From positions 1 to 64,000 of the forward strand of contig NZ_BAAACZ010000029.1 of the NCBI RefSeq assembly GCF_039521975.1: a DNA stretch of 64,000 bases, given 5' to 3'. The DNA comes from Alkalibacillus silvisoli. GTDB lineage: Bacteria; Bacillota; Bacilli; Bacillales; Alkalibacillaceae. Under the pieces are notes generated by a model. It was not told the origin of the DNA. It searched no databases and was given only the letters and a program-made list of their open reading frames with translations. Shown in pieces: positions 31,849 to 41,104 of the stretch (positions are counted from its first letter, which is position 1; each line of letters begins with the position of its first letter). Position numbers and translations under genes: made by a program.

Positions 31849-33522
31849 ATGAAATGGGAAGGAACGTTAGAAGAGTTTGTGCAATATATATTGGATGGTA
31901 AGATTTCACCAATATCAAGTCATAAACGATTGTATAACGCTTTAAAGTGGGCATTGGAAGGCGATTTAACCAACCAATTATTCGGGATGGACTCTCTTAT
32001 TAAGCAGGTCATGTCAGATTATTTAACCCCAGCTGCAAAAGGGTATGATGCTCATAAGCGAATATTAGTGCTTGTTGGGCCTCCTGGAAGTGGGAAATCA
32101 ACGTTTGTAAAGGTGTTAAAAGAAGCGTTGGCTAAATATTCACAAATGGACGAAGGAGTAGTATATCGTATTAAAGCATGTCCATTGAATGAAAACCCAC
32201 TTTTAGCCTTACCATTAGAGATTAAACAACAAATTGAAAGAAAAACTGGATTTACGATTACAGGCTTTCTATCACCACTTAATCAATTAAAGTTAAGAGA
32301 AATATATGAAGGTGATTGGAAGAAAGTTAAAGTAGAACAATTTTCGATCAATGAACATAAAAGGGAAGGGATCGGTTCATTTGTTCCAGGAGACCCTTAT
32401 TCGCAAGAGGTTAATGATTTAGTTGGTGATGTTGATTTTTCAACGATTACGAAGTATGGCTCTATATCTGACCCTAGAGCTTATCGTTATGATGGGGAAT
32501 TCCAAGTAGCTAACCAAGGGCTATTAGAGTTACATGAAGTGTTCAAGTGCCAAAGAGAATTATTATATCCGTTTTTAACCTTAGCAGAAGAGGGAATGTA
32601 TAAAATCTCACGGCAATCAATGGTATATACAGACCAAGTTGTCATTGGCCATACGAATGAAGAAGACCTCCTTAGGTATATTGAACAAGGGACAAATGAA
32701 GCTATATTAAGTCGGATGATCTTTATTAAAGTACCTCACAATATGGTTTTGGATGAAGAAGTGAAGCTATATCGAACGAAGCTATATCCATCAGACTTAG
32801 ACCGCCTGGATTATTTAGCACTAGAAACGCTTGCTCATGCTGTCATAATGTCACGTTTAGACCGAAGTATAAAGAGTGAATCGATTTTAAATCGTGTCCA
32901 ACAGTTCAATGAAGGTCATCTTTTTACGAAGCGTAACCAAGATGGTATGGTAGGAGTGGAGTCGAGAGTAGTATTTAAATTGTTGGGCCGTTGTATGAGT
33001 GGTAGTGAAGTCATTACGGCAAAACAATTACTAAATGAATTACATCACGAAATACAAGAAGACTTCCTGCTATTAGAATCAGAAAAGCAATGGTACAGTG
33101 AATTAATTGAACGCGCTGAATTAGTTTATCGGAACAAGTTGTTGACATATGTTGAAGATTGTATGGCAATTAAAATGCCGCATCGTTTGGATAACTTAGT
33201 TCAGCAATTACTTCTTTCTGACCCTCAATCGCTTCAAGCGGGGTTAGGATTTGATTATGCAATGTATAAAAAGCTTCAGCAGCATTTAAAGCAATTGAGT
33301 AAGGAAGAAGTTAATTTTTCTTCATTGGCAAAAGAATATCAACAGCTTTTTAAGCAAAGGCTAATGCAAGAATATGTAAAGGAGCTATATGCTAAGCATT
33401 ACTTATGGAATTGGTTAAATAGTGATTTAGTTCAGTACCTTACTAAAAAAAATGTACCTTATTCAAATGAGTTAATTAATTATACTTATCAAGCCTTAAC
33501 TTATGAATTGAGTAATATATAG
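31849..33522 (+). CDS. Short PrkA-like AAA+ protein
   Basis: About 557 residues, related to PrkA, which is about 630 residues in B. subtilis and has been described as a serine kinase or an ATP-dependent protease with effects on sporulation. Visible: MKWEGTLEEFVQYI at the start (PrkA proteins have WEGTFxxYL after a short lead), Walker A GPPGSGKST (77-85), KACPLNENPLLALP, GFLSPLNQLKLREIYEGDW, GIGSFVPGDPYSQEVNDLVG, YGSISDPRAYRYDGEFQVANQGLLEL and IGHTNEEDLLRYI. The C-terminal half is divergent and shorter. ATG 31849 follows AGTGGGGG; GTG 31834 is possible. Monocistronic. Confidence 0.82.
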   Translation: MKWEGTLEEFVQYILDGKISPISSHKRLYNALKWALEGDLTNQLFGMDSLIKQVMSDYLTPAAKGYDAHKRILVLVGPPGSGKSTFVKVLKEALAKYSQMDEGVVYRIKACPLNENPLLALPLEIKQQIERKTGFTITGFLSPLNQLKLREIYEGDWKKVKVEQFSINEHKREGIGSFVPGDPYSQEVNDLVGDVDFSTITKYGSISDPRAYRYDGEFQVANQGLLELHEVFKCQRELLYPFLTLAEEGMYKISRQSMVYTDQVVIGHTNEEDLLRYIEQGTNEAILSRMIFIKVPHNMVLDEEVKLYRTKLYPSDLDRLDYLALETLAHAVIMSRLDRSIKSESILNRVQQFNEGHLFTKRNQDGMVGVESRVVFKLLGRCMSGSEVITAKQLLNELHHEIQEDFLLLESEKQWYSELIERAELVYRNKLLTYVEDCMAIKMPHRLDNLVQQLLLSDPQSLQAGLGFDYAMYKKLQQHLKQLSKEEVNFSSLAKEYQQLFKQRLMQEYVKELYAKHYLWNWLNSDLVQYLTKKNVPYSNELINYTYQALTYELSNI

Positions 33523-33742
33523 GAAGGTTTCGACAACACGGGGATAATTCTGCAATTTTTCGCGCATGTACCTTTTCTATAACCTCTTTTTCATATATAC
33601 TAATTGAAGGTATATTATGTTTTTCCATTTGTTCTCTATTCACTGTTTTAAAGGTACATAAAGTGGGTAAACAATATGGTAGAGAATGAAGAGAAAAACT
33701 GTTATAAACTAATTATGTACAAATCGATGGGGGTAGTAAAAA

Positions 33743-36568
33743 GTGGCAATCAAAGGGTCTAACGACAATGTATGGCATGCTTTTCATGGCCCAAACATGG
33801 GTTATATTGAAGAGCAGTATGAATTATTTTTAGATGACCCTGATGCAGTTGATGAATCACTGCGTCAAATGTTTGAAGAACATGGAGCTCCTGATTGGAT
33901 GCAGTCAGGTGGTGTAGAACCTTCAAGTGGACATCAAGCAAGTACTACAGATTTGAAGAAATTAACAGCTGCTATGAAACTTGTTGACGCTGTTCGTCGA
34001 CATGGGCATTTAGAAGCGGACATCTTCCCTGTAGGAAAACAAGATGATCGTTCAACACCGTTAGTTGATCCAAAAACTTATGATTTAACAGAGTCAGACT
34101 TAAAACAAATAGATGCTAATATATTAGTATCTGATCCACCGAATCATGTAAAGAATGCATGGGATTTAATTAAGCACTTAAAGTCACGTTATTCTGGTAA
34201 GGTGTCTTACGAATTTAATCATATTCCTGACGATGATGAGCGCGAGTGGCTCTACAATAAAGTAGAGACTGGTGCTTTTGACGTGTCTTTAAGTGAAGAT
34301 GAACAAAAAGACTTACTGAAGCGTTTGGCTGATGTAGAAGGCTTTGAACAATTTTTAGGTAAGACATTCGTAGGTCAAAAGCGTTTCTCAATCGAAGGTT
34401 TAGATATGATGGTTCCGATGCTTGAGCGCATGGTGAAACACGGTAACCAAGATTCGGTTGAACACATCTTGATGGGAATGGCCCATAGAGGACGACTTAA
34501 CGTATTAGCCCATATCCTTGGAAAACCATATGAGTTAATTTTCTCTGAATTTGCTCATTCACCAGACAAAGAATTAGTTCCATCTGAAGGTTCAACAGGG
34601 ATTAATTATGGTTGGACTGGAGATGTAAAATATCACTTCGGTGGTAATCGTGAAATTGGTGAAGATGATCAAACAACGAAGATTTCGTTAGCTCACAACC
34701 CTTCTCACTTAGAGTTTGTAAACCCAGTAGTAGAAGGTTATACACGTGCTGTGCAAGATAATCGTGATGTGGCAGGTTATGCTGAGCCAGATTTCAATAA
34801 AGCATTCACTGTACAAATTCACGGTGATGCAGCAATTATTGGTGAAGGTGTAGTTGCTGAAACATTAAACATGTCTCAACTTGATGGTTATGAGACAGGC
34901 GGTTCAATTCATATTATCGCCAATAACTTAGTCGGATTTACAACGAATCATAGTGATGGTCGTTCGACTAAATATGCGAGTGATTTAGCGAAAGGCTTTG
35001 AGATGCCAATCATTCACGTCAATGCAGATGACCCTGTAGCTAGCTTATCTGCAGTTGAAATAGCCTATCAGTATCGTAAAAAGTTCCAAAAAGATGTCAT
35101 TATTGATTTAGTCGGTTATAGAAGATACGGTCATAATGAAATGGACGAACCACGTGGTACACAACCTGTATTATATAAAGAAATTGATGAGCATAAGACA
35201 ACTTATGAACTATACGCTGAAGGTTTATCAGAAGCCGGTGTGATCTCAAAGGATGACGCCAAAGAATTTAAAGATAACGTTATGTCAAAATTGCGTGAGA
35301 CTTATAACAATATGGAAGAAATTGAGGACGTTGAACATACAATTCCTGACCTTCCAGAAGAAGTTGTTAATGGTTTAGATCAGATTGAAACAGCAGTTGA
35401 TGAAGAAGTCTTGAAGAAATTGAATGAAGATATGTTAAAGCGTCCAGAAGGCTTCAATGGCTTTAAAAAGCTAGAAAAGATCCTGCAACGCCGGGAGAAA
35501 GCTTTTAATGAAGATGAGAAGATTGATTGGGCGTTAGGTGAAGCATTAGCTTATGCATCGATCCTAAAAGATGGAACACCAATTCGTATGACGGGACAGG
35601 ATTCTGAACGTGGTACATTCGCACACCGTCATGCTGTCTTAACTGATATAGAAACTAGAAAGAAGTATAGCCCATTCCATGGATTAGAAGATGTAAACAC
35701 TGCATTTAGTATTTATAATAGCCCATTATCTGAAGCTGGTGTATTAGGTTTTGAGTATGGCTATAGTGTTGAAAGTGATGATACATTAGTACTATGGGAA
35801 GCGCAATTTGGTGATTTTGCCAACGCAGCTCAAGTAATCTTTGATCAGTTCATAGCATCTGGTCGAGCAAAGTGGGGGCAGATTGCAAGCCTTGTGATGT
35901 TATTACCACATGGTTATGAAGGCCAAGGTCCTGAGCACTCAAGTGCAAGATTGGAGCGTTTCCTAGAGCTTTCTGCTGAGAACAACTGGACAGTTGCTAA
36001 CGTAACGTCCTCAGCTCAATTCTTCCACTTACTAAGACGTCAAGCAGCTATTGTAGGAACTGAAGCAGCGCGCCCATTAGTGGTTATGACACCTAAGAGC
36101 TTATTACGTAATCAACGTGTAGCAGTTGAGCATAAAGAGCTTTCTGAAGGTAAGTTTAAACATATTCTTGAACAAAAAGGTACTGGGGAAGATGCTGAGG
36201 CGGTAAAGCGCTTAGTCATCGGAAGTGGTAAAGTGATGGTGGATTTAGAAGAAGCGATGGAAAAGCGTGATAACACTGATGAGATCCACTTTGCCCGTCT
36301 TGAACAGATTTACCCGTTCCCTGATAAAGAACTAAAAGAAATGCTTAAAACGTATAAAAACGTTGGGGATATTGTTTGGGTTCAAGAAGAGCCGAAAAAT
36401 ATGGGAAGCTGGGATTTCGTTAAAGAACGAATTCAAGATATTAAGAAAGTTAAGCAAAAGCTTCATTACGTTGGACGCCCTTATCGTTCGTCACCTGGAG
36501 TTGGTGATCCGAATGTTTCTAAAGCAGAGCAAAGCCGTATTATCAATGAAGCATTGAAGCTAGATTAA
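33743..36568 (+). CDS. odhA: 2-oxoglutarate dehydrogenase E1 component
   Basis: The thiamine-diphosphate E1 of the TCA-cycle complex, decarboxylating 2-oxoglutarate and passing succinyl to the lipoyl arm of E2. 941 residues, normal for Bacillus. Visible: MGMAHRGRLNVLAHILGKP, SLAHNPSHLEFVNPVVEG, the cofactor motif starting GDAAIIGEGVVAETLNMSQL and ending HIIANN, RYGHNEMDEP, GQDSERGTFAHRHAVL and LVMLLPHGYEGQGPEHSSAR. GTG 33743 follows GGGGGTAG. It is the first gene of odhAB. The 33523-33742 spacer shows no gene. Confidence 0.97.
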   Translation: MAIKGSNDNVWHAFHGPNMGYIEEQYELFLDDPDAVDESLRQMFEEHGAPDWMQSGGVEPSSGHQASTTDLKKLTAAMKLVDAVRRHGHLEADIFPVGKQDDRSTPLVDPKTYDLTESDLKQIDANILVSDPPNHVKNAWDLIKHLKSRYSGKVSYEFNHIPDDDEREWLYNKVETGAFDVSLSEDEQKDLLKRLADVEGFEQFLGKTFVGQKRFSIEGLDMMVPMLERMVKHGNQDSVEHILMGMAHRGRLNVLAHILGKPYELIFSEFAHSPDKELVPSEGSTGINYGWTGDVKYHFGGNREIGEDDQTTKISLAHNPSHLEFVNPVVEGYTRAVQDNRDVAGYAEPDFNKAFTVQIHGDAAIIGEGVVAETLNMSQLDGYETGGSIHIIANNLVGFTTNHSDGRSTKYASDLAKGFEMPIIHVNADDPVASLSAVEIAYQYRKKFQKDVIIDLVGYRRYGHNEMDEPRGTQPVLYKEIDEHKTTYELYAEGLSEAGVISKDDAKEFKDNVMSKLRETYNNMEEIEDVEHTIPDLPEEVVNGLDQIETAVDEEVLKKLNEDMLKRPEGFNGFKKLEKILQRREKAFNEDEKIDWALGEALAYASILKDGTPIRMTGQDSERGTFAHRHAVLTDIETRKKYSPFHGLEDVNTAFSIYNSPLSEAGVLGFEYGYSVESDDTLVLWEAQFGDFANAAQVIFDQFIASGRAKWGQIASLVMLLPHGYEGQGPEHSSARLERFLELSAENNWTVANVTSSAQFFHLLRRQAAIVGTEAARPLVVMTPKSLLRNQRVAVEHKELSEGKFKHILEQKGTGEDAEAVKRLVIGSGKVMVDLEEAMEKRDNTDEIHFARLEQIYPFPDKELKEMLKTYKNVGDIVWVQEEPKNMGSWDFVKERIQDIKKVKQKLHYVGRPYRSSPGVGDPNVSKAEQSRIINEALKLD

Positions 36569-36582
36569 AGGAGGAGAATGTC

Positions 36583-37899
36583 GTGAAGGAAATTATTGTT
36601 CCAGAGTTAGCTGAGTCCATTACAGAAGGAACAGTTGCTGAATGGTTAGTTTCAGAGGGAGATCAAGTTGAGAAGGGTGACCCAATTGTAGAACTAGAGA
36701 CAGATAAAGTTAACGTTGAAGTTAACTCTGATTATTCAGGGGTCATTGCAGAATTTTTAGTCGGTGAAGGTGATGACGTAGAAGTTGGCGACGCCATTGC
36801 TAAAGTTGATGAGAGCGGTGAAGGTCAAAGCTCAGATAAAGGCTCTGATGAAAAGGAAGAGAAATCTGGAAGCTCAGATAAAGACTCTAATGAAAAAGAA
36901 GAGAAAACAGAAGAGTCAGCTAAGGAAGATAAAAAAGAAACTGAAGATAAGCAGGCAAGTAGAGAAGAAACAGCTGATCATGATGCTGATCAACCAGTGG
37001 CTTCTCCTGCAACTCGTAAGCGCGCGCGTGAATTAGGCATTGATTTAAGTGAAATTAAACCTAAAGATCCAGTTGGTCGCATTTCTAAAGAAGACGTAGA
37101 AGCAGCTGCAAAAGCTAAAACTGATGGTGGTAAAAAGCAAGATTCTAAGAAAGAATCTAAAAAGAAAGATCAGTCTGCTGTAAAAACGGAATTTGATAAA
37201 CCAGTAGAGCGCGAGAAAATGTCTCGTCGTCGTCAAACGATTGCTAAGCGTCTAGTAGAAGCACAAGAGCAATCAGCCATGTTAACGACATTTAATGAAG
37301 TTGATATGACAAACGTTATGAGCTTACGTAGTGAACGTAAAGATGAATTCGAGAAGAAGCACGGCATTAAACTTGGTTTCATGTCATTCTTTACGAAGGC
37401 AGTAATTGGAGCATTAAAAGAGTTCCCACTTCTAAATGCTGAAATTCAAGGTGATGAAATTGTTAAGAAGATGTTCTATGACATTGGTATGGCAGTTTCA
37501 ACTGAAGAAGGTCTAGTTGTACCAGTAGTAAGAGATGCTGATCGTTTAAGCTTCGCTGGTATTGAAGGAGAGATTATGAACGTTGCTAAGAAGGCACGTG
37601 ATGGTCAGTTATCAATGGGAGACTTACAAGGTGGTTCATTCACGATTACTAACGGCGGTATTTTCGGCTCAATGCTCTCAACGCCGATCTTAAATACACC
37701 ACAAGTTGGTATTTTAGGCTTGCACAAGATTGATAAGCGTGCAGTTGTTATGCCGGATGATAGCATTGAAGTACGCCCAATGATGTACCTTGCATTATCT
37801 TATGACCATAGAATTGTTGATGGTCGTGAAGCTGTACAATTCTTAGTACGTGTTAAAGAATTGATTGAAGATCCATATGATTTACTATTAGAAGGCTAA
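36583..37899 (+). CDS. odhB: Dihydrolipoyl succinyltransferase (E2 of 2-oxoglutarate dehydrogenase)
   Basis: A 438-residue E2. The lipoyl domain (1-78) has ETDKVNVEV with the lipoylated Lys. An acidic Glu/Lys/Ser linker (about 80-135) leads to the E3-binding domain (ASPATRKRARELGIDLSEI, GRISKEDVEAA), a second charged linker, and the catalytic domain from about 205 with YDHRIVDGREAV holding the active-site His and Asp. GTG 36583 follows GGAGGAG, 14 bp after odhA. The linkers are longer and more acidic than in mesophilic bacilli, as expected in a halophile. E3 is encoded elsewhere. Confidence 0.97.
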   Translation: MKEIIVPELAESITEGTVAEWLVSEGDQVEKGDPIVELETDKVNVEVNSDYSGVIAEFLVGEGDDVEVGDAIAKVDESGEGQSSDKGSDEKEEKSGSSDKDSNEKEEKTEESAKEDKKETEDKQASREETADHDADQPVASPATRKRARELGIDLSEIKPKDPVGRISKEDVEAAAKAKTDGGKKQDSKKESKKKDQSAVKTEFDKPVEREKMSRRRQTIAKRLVEAQEQSAMLTTFNEVDMTNVMSLRSERKDEFEKKHGIKLGFMSFFTKAVIGALKEFPLLNAEIQGDEIVKKMFYDIGMAVSTEEGLVVPVVRDADRLSFAGIEGEIMNVAKKARDGQLSMGDLQGGSFTITNGGIFGSMLSTPILNTPQVGILGLHKIDKRAVVMPDDSIEVRPMMYLALSYDHRIVDGREAVQFLVRVKELIEDPYDLLLEG

Positions 37900-37912
37900 A
37901 ATTCTGATCACG

Positions 37913-37950
37913 AATCCCCTTGCATAATAATATGTAAGGGGATTTTTTGG
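37913..37950 (+). terminator. Intrinsic terminator of odhAB
   Basis: AATCCCCTTGCATA (37913-37926) pairs with TATGTAAGGGGATT (37931-37944, one G-T pair); TTTTTT overlaps its end. Confidence 0.92.
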
Positions 37951-38228
37951 CTTTAAGGGTAGCGGTACAATTTCACTTTGCAGTATAGGGAGAGTGTCTT
38001 TAATTGTGTACGTTGGCCTTTAGGTAATCCGCTTTTGGTGGATGGTTTACAACATCTACTTAAACCTCCCTACGGTCGTTTGTCGCAGTGTTTTCTCTTT
38101 CGGGGTGAGCCCCTGAAGTGCTAGTATGAGGATCTTATCAGTCGCCGACGGAAAATCGCAGTGTGTTTTCGGGATGATAGATGAGTAAACAAATCGATTA
38201 ATAATAAGGAAATCCCTCTTTTAAAAGA
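37951..38228. other. Structured, GC-richer intergenic island without a gene
   Basis: No supported frame. The base composition is clearly richer in GC than the surroundings. TTCGGGGTGAGCCCCTGAA (about 38139-38157) forms a hairpin, and TCGCAGTGTTTTC and TCGCAGTGTGTTTTC recur about 70 bases apart. ACGGTCG and CGACGG flank them. It could be an intergenic repeat element or a structured RNA; nothing allows a choice. Confidence 0.45.
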
Positions 38229-38243
38229 TTGAGGTGTTTAATA

Positions 38244-38951
38244 TTGGGTTATGGTAGTAAGCAATTTTTACATGGACATAAACAATTAGACCATCTGATT
38301 CATAGGGGTGAAGGCTCGAAAGTTCATAATCAATTCATTCATACACCACCAATCAAACAACAACGGCTTAATCAATTAATTGAAATGCACGTTAAATCAA
38401 ACGTCATAAAAGGTCTTAAAATTCCTACCCATATAAATAAACGAAAAACGATTCTCAACCAAATACGTACACAACAGCCATTTGAAGAGAGCTTAGTTTT
38501 CAATGAGATCGAAAATCAAGAAGTGTCGAATTTAAATATTTTATTAATCGACGTTTCAAACTCGATGAAAAAACCTCACTATATTCATGCCATCAATAAG
38601 ATGATTCAACGTCCTTATGATCTTATTTTATTACATCGTGAACAATTGTTTGAACTAAAGGTAAGCCAGTTAACTAAAGATCACTTCATAGGTGGGACCT
38701 CATTCTTAAAGCCGATCAAGATGTTGTACAATTCAGTTCACTCAATACAAGCACAAGTAAAAGTTGACCATATAAGTGATGGGTTTATACATGGAGTTGA
38801 ACTAAGTGGGCTTGTTGAGTTACTTAGTCAAATAAAGAATGATTATGAATTAAAGTTAGTAAGTGTTAACAATGAATCTCTAACCGTAAAAACAGTATTA
38901 GAAAATAATGACATAAAATGCACGCCTTTAGCTCACAATATGAAAGAGTGA
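38244..38951 (+). CDS. VWA-like protein with a reduced MIDAS-type site
   Basis: About 235 residues. TTG 38244 follows GAGGTG at 7 bases; a TTG at 38229 is less well placed. The C-terminal half looks like a von Willebrand A-type fold: LNILLIDVSNSMKK gives the DxSxS motif (about 103-107), FIGGTS supplies the Thr (about 152) and VDHISDGF the Asp (about 179), that is all parts of a metal-ion-dependent adhesion site. The basic N-terminal half (His, Lys, Gln-rich) is not recognised. It may be related to the YhbH/DUF444 group, but it is much shorter. No signal peptide. Followed 17 bp later by the LysM-CAP gene. Confidence 0.6.
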   Translation: MGYGSKQFLHGHKQLDHLIHRGEGSKVHNQFIHTPPIKQQRLNQLIEMHVKSNVIKGLKIPTHINKRKTILNQIRTQQPFEESLVFNEIENQEVSNLNILLIDVSNSMKKPHYIHAINKMIQRPYDLILLHREQLFELKVSQLTKDHFIGGTSFLKPIKMLYNSVHSIQAQVKVDHISDGFIHGVELSGLVELLSQIKNDYELKLVSVNNESLTVKTVLENNDIKCTPLAHNMKE

Positions 38952-38968
38952 AAGGAGTGTATAGGTCG

Positions 38969-39601
38969 ATGAGAATGATTAAATTCAGTATGATTGTTTT
39001 AATGATTATATCTGTTATTCACGTAAGTACTCCTCATGAACGAACTCATGCAGCTTCTGTCGATATATATGTTGTACAACCAGGTGATTCATTGTGGGAA
39101 ATATCAAAAGCTTATCAAATTGGACTTAGTGAAATAATAGAAGCTAACCCACAGCTAAATAATCCTGACTTAATTTATCCTGGTGATGAAATAACTGTAC
39201 CATTAAAAACTGAGGTTAAAGCAATTGAGGAAGAAGTTGTTCGAATTACTAATCAATATAGACAAGAGCACGGTTTGCAACCATTGCAGCACGATTGGCA
39301 ATTATCTCGTGTGGCAAGATATAAATCTCAGGATATGAGAGATCATAATTATTTCTCGCATCAATCACCAAACTATGGTTCACCATCGAATATGATTGAT
39401 CAGTTTAATGTGTCTTATAGAAGAACAGCAGAAAACATTGCAGCCGGACAGAGAACTGCTAATGCAGTTGTTGAATCTTGGATGAATAGTGCAGGGCATA
39501 GACAAAATATATTAGATCCTAACATGACACATATTGGCGTTGGATTCATAGAAGGTGGTCAATATTCAAATTATTGGACACAAATGTTTATTCAGAGATA
39601 A
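38969..39601 (+). CDS. Secreted LysM-CAP domain protein
   Basis: A 210-residue exported protein: signal peptide with cleavage near THA-A (about 28), LysM domain (33-78, YVVQPGDSLWEISKAYQ, ANPQLNNPDLIYPGDEITVP) for binding peptidoglycan, and CAP/SCP domain (88-208) with cavity residues His131, Glu155 and His177 and the closing NYWTQMF. This layout is like B. subtilis YkwD or SafA-associated proteins, of the cell or spore envelope. ATG 38969 lies 11 bases after AAAGGAG, a slightly long gap. Probably co-transcribed with the VWA-like gene. Confidence 0.9.
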   Translation: MRMIKFSMIVLMIISVIHVSTPHERTHAASVDIYVVQPGDSLWEISKAYQIGLSEIIEANPQLNNPDLIYPGDEITVPLKTEVKAIEEEVVRITNQYRQEHGLQPLQHDWQLSRVARYKSQDMRDHNYFSHQSPNYGSPSNMIDQFNVSYRRTAENIAAGQRTANAVVESWMNSAGHRQNILDPNMTHIGVGFIEGGQYSNYWTQMFIQR

Positions 39602-39781
39602 AATACCATTATTTCTTCTATATTTTAGTTCTTCATCCAATTAATAACTTAGTGTGTCGAAGTGATGCGATTTTTCCCGAAAATTTGATGTAATATGATT
39701 GCGTTTTCATAAACTACTTGGTAAAATGCAATAGCGTCAATGAAATATTAATAACTTTTATGGGGTAGGGGGACTAAGGAA

Positions 39782-40978
39782 ATGGATATCATATTAGGCC
39801 TGTTAGCCATTGCATCAGTTATTGGACTAGCTATGTTAATGTCTAGCAACCGCAATAAGATTCCTTTCAAAGGTATCGGAATCATGTTAGTGCTTCAAGC
39901 ATTAATTACTTGGTTCATGTTCAACACTGAAATCGGTCGCATTATTATTGAATGGATTGCAGATGTGTTTGAAAAATTAATAGAGTTTGGACGTGAAGGT
40001 GTAGAATTCGTTGTTGGCGGTATTGCGATGACGGACCCAGATGATCCAAACGTCTTCTTTTTTGATGTATTGTTAATCATTATTTTCTTTGCAACAATTC
40101 TTTCAGTATTAACTTACTTGAAAGTGCTTCCACTTATTATTAAATATGTAGGTGGTGCTTTATCCAAGGTTACTGGATTACCAAAGATTGAATCATTCAC
40201 AGCAGTAAATAGTATGTTCTTTGGTCAGTCTGAGGCATTAATCGCGATTAAGTCACAGTTCCACCGTATTACGGAGAACCGTTTATACATTGTTTCAGCA
40301 TCAGCAATGGGGTCAGTATCAGCATCAATTATCGGTGCTTATATGACAATGATTCCACCAGAATATGTACTAGTGGCAATTCCACTTAATATGTTCAGTG
40401 CATTAATTGTTGCATCAATTATTGCACCACCAGATGTATCTGGTGAAGATGATGAAGTTGATGTTAATGATGTTAGTGACTCTAAGAGTATCTTCGAGGC
40501 GATGGCAAATGGTGCGATGGATGGCGGTAAGATCGCTCTAATCGTAGCAACAATGTTAATTGCGTTCTTAGCAGCTCTAGAACTTGTGAATTATGTTGTA
40601 GGTGCAGTAATCCCTGGTGCATCATTAGAACTAGGTCTAGGTTACCTATTGTTACCATTAACATTCCTAATGGGTATTAGCCCAGGAGAAATGCTTGATG
40701 CAGGTAGTTTAATGGGTCTTAAAGTTGTAACGAACGAATTCGTAGCAATGCTACAGTTCATTGAAATGCAAGACCAATTCTCTGAGAAAACAGTTGGTAT
40801 TGTATCTGTATTCTTAACAAGCTTTGCGAACTTCGGTTCAATTGGTATTATTGCAGGTACAGTTGCTGGTATGGATACAGAAAAAGGTAAGACAGTTTCA
40901 CGCTTTGGTATGAAACTTCTAGTCGGTGCTACTCTAGCATCTATCCTATCTGCAACAATCGCTGGTTTATTCCTATAA
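39782..40978 (+). CDS. nupC: NupC-type concentrative nucleoside transporter
   Basis: A 398-residue transporter of the CNT family, importing nucleosides with H+ or Na+. Characteristic segments are GLPKIESFTAVNSMFFGQSEALIAIKSQ, ENRLYIVSASAMGSVSASIIGAYM (the GSxS-type hairpin), NGAMDGGKIALIVATMLIAF, PLTFLMGISPGEMLDAGSLMGLKVVTNEFVA and LTSFANFGSIGIIAG. ATG follows GTAGGGGG. Monocistronic. In a halophile Na+ coupling seems likely, an inference. No purine riboswitch is seen in 39602-39781. Confidence 0.93.
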   Translation: MDIILGLLAIASVIGLAMLMSSNRNKIPFKGIGIMLVLQALITWFMFNTEIGRIIIEWIADVFEKLIEFGREGVEFVVGGIAMTDPDDPNVFFFDVLLIIIFFATILSVLTYLKVLPLIIKYVGGALSKVTGLPKIESFTAVNSMFFGQSEALIAIKSQFHRITENRLYIVSASAMGSVSASIIGAYMTMIPPEYVLVAIPLNMFSALIVASIIAPPDVSGEDDEVDVNDVSDSKSIFEAMANGAMDGGKIALIVATMLIAFLAALELVNYVVGAVIPGASLELGLGYLLLPLTFLMGISPGEMLDAGSLMGLKVVTNEFVAMLQFIEMQDQFSEKTVGIVSVFLTSFANFGSIGIIAGTVAGMDTEKGKTVSRFGMKLLVGATLASILSATIAGLFL

Positions 40979-40981
40979 AAT

Positions 40982-41024
40982 AAAAATCCCGTTTTCAGTA
41001 ATTAAGCTGAAAACGGGATTTTTT
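40982..41024 (+). terminator. Intrinsic terminator of nupC
   Basis: AAAAATCCCGTTTTCAG (40982-40998) pairs perfectly with CTGAAAACGGGATTTTT (41007-41023). Confidence 0.93.
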
Positions 41025-41028
41025 AATT

Positions 41029-41104
41029 CGCCTAATTGTGTTGGAATCAGGCGAAAATCTAATTATTCAGGCGAACGCTTAATTATATGGGCGTTCGCCT
41101 AATT
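41029..41104. repeat. 20-bp-period array, CTTAATTA variant
   Basis: Units CAGGCGAAAATCTAATTATT, CAGGCGAACGCTTAATTATA and TGGGCGTTCGCCTAATTA follow each other at 20 bp; a further CGCCTAATT lies 27 bp earlier. The period and the AACGCT core match the CGCTGATAAA arrays, but the second half differs. It lies between the nupC terminator and the converging MATE gene, and the last unit overlaps that gene's stop codon. Confidence 0.7.

Noticed and set aside
36785..37036. Lysine-rich frame within odhB
   Set aside because: A phase shadow of the Glu/Lys/Ser linker between lipoyl and E3-binding domains.
37951..38228. T-box or other known leader RNA for the VWA-like gene
   Set aside because: No T-box sequence (TGGNACCGCG-like) or other riboswitch core was found, and no terminator/antiterminator pair is visible.
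39602..39781. Purine riboswitch ahead of the nucleoside transporter
   Set aside because: The conserved purine-aptamer loops and junction sequences are not present.
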